From NCBI RefSeq assembly GCF_019649055.1, contig NW_026570230.1, positions 1,798,001 to 1,862,000 on the forward strand: a stretch of 64,000 nucleotides of DNA. The letters run 5' to 3'. The position numbers were made by a program, and so were the translations under genes. The notes beneath the pieces are model-generated. The model made no database searches, had not been told where the DNA came from, and saw only the letters and a program-made list of their open reading frames with translations. This DNA comes from Paramacrobiotus metropolitanus (Eukaryota; Tardigrada; Eutardigrada; Parachela; Macrobiotidae). Positions 10,060 to 21,000 of this stretch are shown here, piece after piece. The first letter of the stretch is position 1, and each line of letters starts with the position of its first letter.

Positions 10060-12924
10060 CTAAGGAGCAGGAGCCTCCAGGATATACTCGAGCATGTCGA
10101 TGCCCACTTGCGGCTCCATCAGCTGTGGCTCCTTTTGGTAATACTGCCAATGCGTATGCTGGTTCAGGAAATAATACTGAAAATAAGGGCATTTCTACGT
10201 AACATAATAAGTGCAGATACCAAGAGTAACTGATAGAATCACGTTTTACGCGAAAATGACTACAGTTACTTTAAGAAACATCGATCACAGTAACTAAACC
10301 GTTATCAGCATGTAATAACTGATGATGCTAAAGTTATACATTTCACTGAAACCTGTATCTGTAAGAAAAAAAGCATTACGCTAGATAACTAAATCCCTAC
10401 TAAAAAACAGACACCGGTCACCAACCATGCATACGTAAAAACACGCTTGAAACTAAGAAATTGTAATTCATCCGTAGGTTAGTAAATATTCAGAACACTT
10501 ACAAACTGGTACAGCTTCTGCCGGTAAGTAAAATAAAGAGAGTCGCATTGTGGAATGATCTTATGGTACTCGTCGTAGAACGTATCCCCAAACGACGCAA
10601 ATAAGCTGCCACAGGCCAAGTCATACTCGTGGTGGCCGTAAAAGGTGGCCGGATCGAACAACACCGGCTTCCCATCCGCCGTCATGGCGGTGTTGCCCGG
10701 CCAAAGGTCACCGTGCAGCAGACTCGGGTACACGCAGGTGTCCGAAAACAGCCGAGGAATTACTGTCTTGACCTTTTCCCACAATTGCTCCATAACGCGA
10801 TCCTGGTTTTCGCACAGATAAAAGTCCATTCGATTTTGTACGCGGCGTGTATAGAATACCTACAGACAAATTTCAGATCATCATTTTTACCGGTATTACA
10901 TTGTTCAGTTGTCAGCATCGCACCGCTCGCTATATTACCTCTGGATGCAAAATTAACGAGTAAGTGTAGTGTAAAATTAAAGGCTGCACATGTTGTCGTT
11001 TAACGTAAAGCGGCATAAACGAGTGAGTTACGCAGTGGATTGCACATCTCTGTACAAGAAAGAGTATAGCTGTATTATATAAGTACTTACAAGTTACAAT
11101 AACAAGAAACCATTAATATTGTACGACAATAACAAGAAACCATTAACATTTGTTATCAGTAATAAATAAAGAACTGAAACTGATCATGGTTGTTTTACAA
11201 CAATTCCATGCATATCTTGTGTAATACACCTCTACAATTTGCAAACACAAAGTGTTGTTAGAACGAAAACGCTTTTAATATTATTAGACATTGTTGTCGT
11301 AGTACAACAAAAACTACCTACCGTCCAGTCATTTTCCCAGGTGTTATCGTTCAAAATGTACCCGCAACTAGTTGGGCACACAAAGCCGAAACTCTTCACA
11401 ACGGCATCATGGCCAATGTTCCACGAATCGCGCTTTTTCGTCTTCCGTCCGACGCACCATAAAGGGCGTTGGATGTTATCCAGATGCATACTGCGCGCAA
11501 GCATCAGATGATATTAAAATATTATTCCTGTTTAAGTAATCTAAGCAGAGCCATTCCAGTCACAGCGCATTAGTTATTAATACTGTTCGTAAACATAATC
11601 GTAATAGTACTACTATCGTAAAAAGTTTGTTATATCTGTGTATTATAAGACTTTTGCCGTTGGCGGTGTTCGGATCTACCACTGCACAGATAAATCCATA
11701 TGTACATATGTATTTTGGTACTTATATAGATATGTACTTGTATGCAAGACGGGTAACCGCATATGCATGGAATGCGTGTTTTCACTGTTTTGCATTGGCT
11801 GCTAAAGCATAAGAAATCGGAAGTACACGCGTAATTTTCAGTTTTTGTTGTGTGCTGTACTTACCAAGCCAGTTGGTAACCTAGCAGTCCCTCTGCTTCA
11901 GCGGATAAAGGACGCATGTCCATATGCTCCAGTATAAGCTCTCCGCCGTGCTGGCCACACAGACGCACCTGGACGATATACTATAGTGTTACCTTTGCGC
12001 ACCGAGCAAAAAAAGGAAGAGCTTGTATGAAATCGTGCACTGGTTTGCGGTGAACAAGTATAGATATATGCAACACTAAAAGTACTTCATTAATTTAGCT
12101 TAGCGCTTAGTTTATTGTTGCCATATCTAATGTTGCCGAATATTTAATTCAAATTCAAACTCCCAGTTGATGCGCGCAAATATGAATTTGCTAACCTGTA
12201 ATGGACGGGGCACTTTCACTTCGCCGGTGGCGGCAATGGTCTCCAGTCCTACTTTCTCACCCTGGAACATGGCCACCGCCTGCAAATCGTAAACGCTCAC
12301 CTGGATAGCCTTATTCGACCTATCTAGGGTTTGCACAAATATTGTTAGCCACTATAACAGAATTTTAATGCGGTTTGCATTTCTAATTGCGTAAGCATAT
12401 GCAAACTGGTACTAAGAGAAATTTTCTGAACGCAGCGCAGCAAAAGCACAATAAATCACGAAAGATTTTGTTACAAAATAATTCAATGATCGTTTATATT
12501 TACAACTGCGTGCACGTGATCATGGAAGAAAAACCAACATTTGAACATTTAAGCGACAAAACATAATTTTGTAGTATTATAATTATTAAATTATTACAAT
12601 GCGCAAGGAGCAATATTATTTTGAAGCAGTAATGCATGATATAATAGTAATTCATGATATTGATGAACTGAAATTAACGTAAGATGAGTGTATACGCAAG
12701 TATCATACTCGTACTGCAAATAAAATCATGATGCTACTAACCCCGCTGTTTTTGTTCATCTTCACAAAGACGGTCTTTCCTCGATAAGTGCCCTTTCCGG
12801 TGCAGTTGATATAACCGTTTAACACGCCGTTTTCGTTGTTTCCGTCCGATAACAATGCACTACCAACAATATTGCACTGCGCCATGCTTTCATAATCCGT
12901 CGATACATAACTCTGCACCGGCAT
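10060..12924 (-). CDS. FN3K: fructosamine-3-kinase / ketosamine-3-kinase, 337 aa, 6 exons
   Basis: Deglycating kinase: phosphorylates C3 of ketosamines on glycated protein lysines, so the sugar is released. Minus-strand exons in order: 12742-12924, 12196-12279, 11865-11968, 11322-11490, 10503-10859, 10060-10176; all have GT/AG borders and phases agree. Family words appear in order: GKTVFVKMN (Lys of the ATP site), AVAMFQGEKVGLETI, VKVPRPLQ, LILEHMDMRPLS, HLDN, FGFVCPTSCGY, SLLHGDLWPGN (catalytic Asp about residue 231), FDPATFYGHHEYDLA (metal-binding Asp about 249), and a C-terminal YYFLNQHTHW like the family's NYLNHWNHF. Human FN3K has 309 residues; the extra length is mainly N-terminal and near residues 135-150. 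Intron 4 holds a 22-nt direct repeat (11097 and 11127). FN3K and FN3KRP cannot be separated by eye. Confidence 0.9.
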
Positions 12925-14231
12925 TTTTAAATGCAAACAGAATTTAAAATTTTTCACAAAAACTGCACAAACAAATCTACAACGCATGTAGTTACAATTA
13001 TTAAAAACTGGAAACAGAGCGACAATAAAATACACTGTTATACAAAGGGAAAAATAATGGAAACACACAACCGGTGCTGCGCCAAGTGGTAAGTACATCA
13101 GATGATCGGCCGGTAATCGGTAAGTTTAGTACCAACCGGCTTTGTTTGAGGTAACAACGATATATCCGAACGGCAGGTTACTCACTGGTTTTTTGAATGT
13201 GTTAAATGCCGATTGGTTGTTGCGAATATTTAGAGTTGTAAACCACACCTGCTTGCCACAAAAGCGAGAAAAATGATGCGCAACACGTTTTGTGATATCA
13301 TTATGACTGCATGGGCAATAATTCTTATCGCTTCCAGAACATTCGGTAAACAAAACACGTGTAACTGATATCGAATTTCAATAATTGTGACGTGTTTCGT
13401 GTTTTGTCCCATATCGCCTCACAATCAGTACAACTGTGTAACTGTATTGTTGTACATCGCAGTACACGAATTTTGTGATCTTGATTTCTTATTTCTGCAT
13501 ATGTTTTCGCGATATCTTTTAACTCGTTACGCCAACATTTTAATAATTTTGTTGTATATGTAGTTTTGTTGAGTGGAGCACTGACAATTCTTGACAAGTG
13601 ACACATCACCTGATTCACTTCCAAAGGTAAGTTATGCGTTTGCTTAGTATACTCTAAGCGCGCATTTAAGCAGGCCGAATGCGTTTACAATTATTATTAT
13701 GTCAGTTTCACAATTTAGCGAAAAACAGGCAGAAAAGACGTTCTGTGCGTACAAGAATTATGTGAATTCTCGTACATGCAATCCATATTATAATTTATAT
13801 ATGTTTATGTGCATTTATCTCGCTCTAGTCATAAAGGGTAAGTTTTGAATATCATTTGTATATACACTCGTACGGCCAGAACGAGGCAATTTATTTTGAG
13901 TTGTTTAATTTGTTACTCACCAAACTCATATATTTAGATGCTGGTTTGTAAAACAGAATTCCATAGGATGTATATATTCATATATTTAAAATTTTCATAA
14001 AGAAAACATTAAAGCAAAACGTACTGAATAAAAAAAGACTTTCCAATTCTGAAAACTTTGAAATATACTTCTATATAATGAGTCTAAATAAAATCAAATA
14101 AGTATTAAATTCCTTTATCTTGCAGTGTGTGCCTGTCCTGCCGAATCTCACCTCAGCATCCGTTGCATGGTCCGATATCAACGTTCTGTTCGGGTGCGGC
14201 GGCCGCTTACAAACTCCGGACAGTTGCCCTC
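12925..14231. other. spacer between divergent genes, probable shared promoter region
   Basis: FN3K starts at 12924 on the minus strand and the UMP-CMP kinase frame at 14232 on the plus strand. CCAAAGGTAAGTT at 13621-13633 looks like a donor and CTTTATCTTGCAG ending at 14125 like an acceptor, so the kinase probably has a 5' UTR intron of about 500 nt. The transcription starts would then lie within about 13.0-13.6 kb. No TATA box is convincing. Confidence 0.4.
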
Positions 14232-14837
14232 ATGGAAACGTGCAAGGTCATCTTCGTCCTGGGCGCACCAGGATCCGGCAAAAGTACGCTCTGCTCTCAG
14301 CTGGCCCCCTACCTCGGTTACCAGCATCTATCCGCAGGCGAACTGATCCGCCAGGAGGCCGGCAACCCGCAATCACCGCACGGGAAGACCGTGGCGGAAG
14401 CCATCCAGACGCCCGGGGCGTTCGTCCCGGCGGAGGTCACCGTGGATCTTCTGCAGCGCGCCATGCAGAGCTTCTCCAAGAATGCGTTCTTAATCGATAA
14501 TTTTCCGGTGAATATGGCCAATCTCCAGGCCTGGAATGAGAAGATGGCTGGGACGGCGGAAGTCCCGTGTGTGTTGCTGTTGGAGGTGTCCAAGGGGCTG
14601 GCCACGGAGCGGTGTTTGGAAAGGAAGCGCGGGGATGACACAGCTCTGGTGCTGGAGAAACGCTGGGATTCGTTCATGGAGCAGACGCGGCCGATTGTCC
14701 AGCACTACAGGGAGATGGGTGTGCTGCGCACTGTCGATGGCAGTCAGTCGGCGGAACTGGTGTTGGAGGATGTCAAGCGGCTGCTGTCCGTTATGGGCAA
14801 AGATACCCAGCCTGATCGGGACATGTCGGATGGGTAG
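14232..14837 (+). CDS. UMP-CMP kinase-like protein, 201 aa, intronless coding region
   Basis: Nucleoside monophosphate kinase that would make UDP/CDP from UMP/CMP with ATP. The ATG at 14232 is the first in the frame after an apparent acceptor at 14125 and gives the family's usual length (human CMPK1, 196 aa). The P-loop is GAPGSGKST (residues 11-19; more often GGPGAGKGT). LSAGELIRQE keeps one substrate Arg (R40). The signature IDGFPRNQDNLQGWN appears as IDNFPVNMANLQAWN, so the usual Arg is Val93. The lid has ERCLERKRGDD and the following helix keeps Arg (EKRWDSF). Coding GC is much higher than in the flanks and the frame has no intron. Activity is uncertain because of the lost Arg; a retrocopy or a diverged paralogue are both possible. 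Confidence 0.8.
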   Translation: METCKVIFVLGAPGSGKSTLCSQLAPYLGYQHLSAGELIRQEAGNPQSPHGKTVAEAIQTPGAFVPAEVTVDLLQRAMQSFSKNAFLIDNFPVNMANLQAWNEKMAGTAEVPCVLLLEVSKGLATERCLERKRGDDTALVLEKRWDSFMEQTRPIVQHYREMGVLRTVDGSQSAELVLEDVKRLLSVMGKDTQPDRDMSDG

Positions 14838-17800
14838 AGTGTTGGGGTGTTCCAGATTGAAGAAGTGTAGTTCCTCGTTTTTACTTTTAGATACGATACA
14901 AAAATGCATTTACATATCAAGTTCCGTTTTTGTACCGTTATCGTTAAACGCTAAAATGCGGTACTATCGTTAAATAATTGGCTATACATATGAGCTTATG
15001 CAACCAGCCTAACATTTCCTTGTATTTGTCCCCTTATGGTTAATATTATTGCGAAAATTATGTGGTTACTTGCAGTTTGAATCTAAAAGTGAAAAAGAAT
15101 AAGCACGCGTTTCTTACGATTAGTATCCAGATACATACAGTATGCAGATGCTACGGTACGGTAGTTTGAGACAAACGTCAGTAACGATTCGTACTTCTTC
15201 GTCAGTAATGATTTTATGCATATTATGATATTATATAACGCTTATTATAGTCCCCTCCAAACACGTCCAGTTTCTGCACTTTTTAAATTGTAGCGGACTG
15301 TTCGCGATAACGCCGTCTTTTCTGCTCCCAATCAGAATGTCGAACGAAAGAAGGTACTGCACTTCTATGTTAATTGTTGTGCATCTTTTAAGTACATTAC
15401 AATATTTCTGTTCATATCGTGCACTTCTTTCCATGAGAACGGGGAATTTGGGATGCTTAACTTCATATCAGAATCTACATCAAAGTCGCTCATAAAAATA
15501 CCATAACTATATAATAATTATGCAGATTTGTATTATGTGTATATCTATATTTACATATAGATACGATCTTATCTCTGTATGTGGATGTGCAAATGAGAGT
15601 ACATTATATGAAAGACGTTATCTCGTATAAACGGCATCAGTTATTAATACTTCTATATAAGTACCGGTAGTTTGAATATTTTCGTATAAGATGCTGTTAT
15701 AATGATTGTGACGGAATGATCAAGATCTGGCTATTAGCAGCTAATTTATTTTCTTACACTTACTCTGTATTTGGTATATGTATCGGAGAAATTGAAATTG
15801 CTTAACCATGAATTTGAATTGACGTAGCCCATGACATTTTCCCGTTTTGCGCACTGCTTAATGATTCAAGGAGAAGAGTTGCCGGCGCTCAAAAGACCTA
15901 CAGATCGATCGTCAAGTTTTCCTTCAACGAGCAAAGACAGATAGTCCAATTCGCTAATCAGCTGTACGTCAAACGTTTTTTGTGATTGTCGAAGGAAAAA
16001 AGGAAAAAACCGAAGCCGGCGTGAGAGGACCAGTGCGCAGTGAAACGGGAGTCGTTTATTCTGTATGTTCGGCTGACTTGATGTCGGGATCGATAAAGAA
16101 TCCCAGCGTTGCAATTTCTGCTCTTTGCCACAATCTGCTCCCATTTTTCCTGGTACCTTGTGAATTGCCGTTGGATCATTAAAATCAGAAGTTTCTTGGT
16201 CCATAATGGTTCACATCTGCAGTGGAATTTCGAAAAAAATGCATGCATTTTCATTTATACAACGCAGTTACCAGAATTTTGATTAAGACAAAAGTTACAA
16301 AAGTATTATAAGTGTTATTTGCAAATGATTGCAGTTGAATTGTTTATATTTCATTTTTACAAACGTGCCCATGCAGGATTCAACTTCACACGCAGGTTTT
16401 AACGTACTGTAGACCAAATGATAAAATGTATCATGGTCAGCGGTGCATCGCCGTGACCTTCACGGAAATTGTATGCGCCGGGAATATATATACTCCGAGT
16501 ATCTGTTGATTATGTATAGAAGTACAATACGAGTATAATTCGCATTGCATACATAATCCGTAGTGACTCTGGCTTGAAATATACAAGCGCTTACTGTAGC
16601 GCACTAGTAATTAATCACACTCTGTTAAGAAGTACCACCCGTATAAAAAAGTGGCAGCACAGTTTATTAGTTAATTCCCAAGTGTCCTTCATTTTGCATA
16701 TTATCCGAAAGAACACACATACACACAGAGCCGACAATGCCAAAGCCGTTGCTCTTGAGTCGGTGTACACTTGTGGGGTTTTTTTATGAGCAGTCCTATA
16801 ACAATCTGCTCCCGGAGAATATCGAACGAGGCAGAAAGCGCTCGATGAGGCAATCCACCACCGGATAGATGTGTTTCCGTCGCGATGCCGATTGCACTAC
16901 AAGCGCAGTGCTCCACAACACTATCTATCGGCATCGACAAACCCGGGAAGAAGCCACACACAGGCGCATATACCGGGCCACACACAGCATTGCACGGTAT
17001 GCCGGGCCCTGAAAAACTGTACAAATAAACTGTAAAATTGCTGTCTTTCAGCGGGCGCGCGCGGGCCGAAGGGAAATCGATAACGCAGATTACAACCTCT
17101 CTTCAACATTCCTTCATTATCATAAATTTCTCAGTGAGAGTTTGCGCGGGGAATACAGCCGGTTGGACCGGCAAAAAGCGGGAAACTGTAGAAATCGATG
17201 GCATTATGAACTGTGTTCGCGGTTGTGTACAGAGGAAATATTCTCCAATTATACACGGTTATTAGGTTTGCCGTAGAATTGTGATGACAAGGGTAGATAT
17301 TGTGCGATTGGATAGGCGAGATTCTGTTCGCGTGTACGCCTTTCTGCGGCAACCGAACCCGGATGCAGCGCTCACCACCGTATTGACACTCGCTCCGCCT
17401 GTTTATCGACAGCCGCCAATCGGAACAGCGCATTTATTGGTTGGGCAAATACGGCCGCTGCGCCGCCCAAATCTTTTACCAGCGATATGTACACAACACG
17501 GACAGGCCGATGCACGGTATATATCGTGGGAAGAGGGGAATATTAATGGATCGGGATAGATGTGAGATATATACATATTGTGCATTGGGAGAGACACGCT
17601 GCTGATCCCCGGCAAAAGCATGTGCACAGAAGGGATTTTTGGCTGAGGAGTATCGAACCTATCTGGCCGCTGTTGTGGCGTTAGTGGGCGCAAATGCTTG
17701 TAATACCATCCTTGGCACTTTCTTAGCCGCTAGTGTACTTGTCGTATTATTGTACACAACGGCAGATGCTCCAGTGTATTGTGTTACCGGGGAGAGATTT

Positions 17801-18069
17801 CGCCTTCTCCCCATCGCGCCGCTGTTACTGCCACCAGCACTAACAACGCCATGCGCCTGCGTGACTCAAGTGCCTGATAATTTCTTCCCCCACTCAAATT
17901 ATATTCACAACCAATAACGCCGGACGCGTGTTACGGCACTAATCGTCAAGTCACTCGCCGTGTGTGTAAATCATTTATTTTTCATACCGCTCTAATCTGT
18001 GATGGATTTATCGGACACGTACAGGGATTAGCAGCGACCCGGCCCTGTTATTTGGTCACAGCCGGCATC
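14838..18069. other. intergenic region upstream of MFSD6-like gene
   Basis: No secure gene. A minus-strand ATG frame of 112 codons (16204-15866) reads MDQETSDFNDPTAIH and ends LVEGKLDDRSVGLLSAG. Other frames over the same DNA also look protein-like (KWEQIVAK; EIATLGFFIDPDIKSAEHTE), which is typical of either chance or a frame-broken relic. CACA-rich sequence lies at about 16714-16727. The GC-rich 16.9-18.0 kb part probably contains the promoter and 5' UTR of the transporter gene. Confidence 0.4.
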
Positions 18070-21000
18070 ATGCAGCGTCAGGAATCACGGCCCTTGGACA
18101 ATGAGGGCTACCAGGGACCAAAAATCACCTTCGGCATCGATTTACCGGATGACACCTGGAACAGTAATCAGCCGCATCCGGACATTAATTCCCCGTCTTT
18201 CACCGGCAACAACGGCGCCTACCATGACCGCTTCCCCGGCGCGGCCGCCAATAAAGTGCACCGCTTCAAGGATAAACTCCGCGAGGAATTCTCCACCGGC
18301 TTCATCATTCCCAAGATTTTCTATTTTTTCTTCTTCTGTGCTTTCGGCAGCTTCTTCCCGCTGATGGCCATCTACTTTAAAATCTGGCCTTCACCGCCGC
18401 GCAGGCCGGCATCCTCATCGGGGTACGGCCCTTCATCGAGTTCATCTCGTCGCCCATCTGGGCCAAGATTGTCGATAAACTGGGCCGGCTCAAGTGGATT
18501 CTCATGTTCTCCTTATTGTCGCTCATCGGCTTTACATTGACCATCAGCCAGATTCGGCCGAAACACTCCGGGTGTCTGGCTTGGAACCTCACCCACTACT
18601 GGTTCCTGGATCCGCTGGTGGAGCTGGATAACGACGCCGATATCGGGGAATTCCCGCAGACGCAGACGGTGCCGGATCACGATATGCGGCTGCATCTCCC
18701 GCCGGGTCACGTGGTCGGCTGGTCGCCCATGAAGTTGAAACAGTATAATGTGATTAATTACAATAAGGAGGATGAGAACGAGAACGAGTGGTTGAAACCG
18801 CCGTTTAGTGCGGCGGTGTACCGTGCGGATAATGTCGCCAAGACCTTTTGGACGCTGCTGCTGGTGGTTATATTAAGTGAGTTCTGCGCGTCGCCGGCCA
18901 TTCCCTTGGCGGATGCCGCAACGATTGCCAGTTTACCGCCTGGAGAGGTGAGCTACAGTATTTTTAGGCATATATACCGGTGCCGGCTAATTAATATGGA
19001 TGGGCGCAGATGGGCTATTTTTAGGGATTTTCTTCAGAGTAGCGTTTGTTTGTTTTACGTGCAGGGTGGGTGCAAATTCGAGGTTGAAGAAATATTTGTC
19101 TGAAAACTCCCGCAGGGGCTGTGTTACATAATGCATGCCGCAAGACGTTTTCTGACGACATGAAAATTAATCAGCTCGACATTAGCTCAATCGATAGATG
19201 CACTGCAAAAATCTTAGTAATAATGTTGTAATTTACTACAAAAGTAGCAACGGGATTAAGTTAGTGTTCACGGTGTAATAATAATATATATAATCACTAA
19301 CAAAAATTTTATAAATAAAAGAGGAAGTAACTTTTTGTACGTTCTTGTGGGGAAATTTTGAGTATCGGCAAGATTTTAATTTAATTCTATTAGGAATGAA
19401 TTACAGAAAGGAGTGGCACGTATCCTAAAATAGCTGCGTAACAGTTATTTTTATTACAATTGTTATTACCGATACACTGCTGTACGATAACAAAATAACA
19501 CTTGAAAGAAGCGAACCACAATCCAACTGAACTTCCAGCGTAATTAAACGATCAGGACAGCGGAAGCAACCTGGAGTAGTTGCTCATATCGATTGGCATC
19601 GTGCATTACCAGTCCGGACACGAAGGTCCCATATTCTACATAAATCACTCGGCGTCTTTTCTCTTGTACATTTATATATATGGGCATGGCAGAGCCGTGG
19701 TGTGTGTATAGCTGCGAAAGTGTAATGCCCATCGATCATCACACACCACCGGAACACAAAAGACACCGCGTCCGCGATGATTAATCTCCCACTTTTAACC
19801 TCCGCCCGTTGTTTTGACGGTTAACATTTTCCCTTTGCCTCTCCCGCGTCTAGGTCAACCGGCACGCTCGCCAACGCATGTTCGGCTCCTTCGGCTGGGG
19901 TCTGGCCATGTTCTGTGTCGGGTTTGTCCTGGACCATTCGGCCATGATCGGCTGGCATCCCTGCGATGTTAATGATAAACACGAACGTAACTACACCTAC
20001 TGCTTTGCGGCATTCACGACCTTTATGGGGATTGCCACGATAACGGCCTTCCGCTTCAAGCTGAAGGATCTGCCCAGTCAGTTGGGCACCGTGCCGTGGC
20101 GGATCGGGTTTCCGGCCATGCAGCAGCAGCCCATGGATACCAAGTATACGTATCCATCCAGTTCGGCGCATCTGCAGGATGACGAGGTAGGTATTAAAGC
20201 CGAAAGGTAGCCGGGCTGTTTACGCTAAAGCGGTAACAATTATGTTGTACACTCATCAGTGACGCAATTAAATTTGATAGTTATTTAAGTCTGTTTGCGT
20301 ATGGGGATAATTTATGTAGCGTCATGCAGAATCTGAGTGGATTAAGAACATATTTTTATTAGTAAAAACCTTCATTTTTAACACCATCGTGCCGGTGTAT
20401 TTAGCAAGCCTGGCTGCTTCGAGTATTATTAAAATGTACTCGTTCGACATGCAGTGTACCTTAGCTTAATAATAAATTTTTGTAAAGGTAGATAATAAAA
20501 ACACGTTCTGTACATCGACGATTTAACTTTGCATCTCGTATTAAAATTTTTATGTAAAAGAAAATTTGTTTAACTCAGGGAAGTCATCTTTTGTACATAA
20601 ATTAAATGTATCTCTACAAAATGTATTTATCTGTATGAATTATGGCCATGAACAGCATCATGACGAAACTCGCTTAGTAATATTTACTACAGAGTACTAT
20701 AGTGATAAAGCATGAATATATCATCCAAGTGCGCCGAGTAATGTGCAGCGTAGAAGTTATGCTCATCGTAGGGAATGCTGGATGCGCCGATCATAACAAC
20801 CAGCAACGCGGACGATCTGGACGCCACCATCGATAACAATCCCATGCGCACCGACTACGGCAGTCTACTGCAAGTGTTCCGCACATACGGAAATATCAAG
20901 TTTTACGTCATGCTATCCACGGGCTGGTTCATGGGCTTTGGCACGGCATTGACATTCTCCTACCAGTTCTGGCATTTACAAGTATGTTTTCTAGCATGTG

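Noticed and set aside
15866-16204. 112-codon minus-strand ATG frame as a gene
   Set aside because: Several frames over the same DNA look equally protein-like, no splice partners or family words are found, and no upstream promoter is evident.
16701-17560. Overlapping open frames on both strands upstream of MFSD6
   Set aside because: They lie in GC-rich 5' flank where stops are rare by chance, and none has a recognisable domain.
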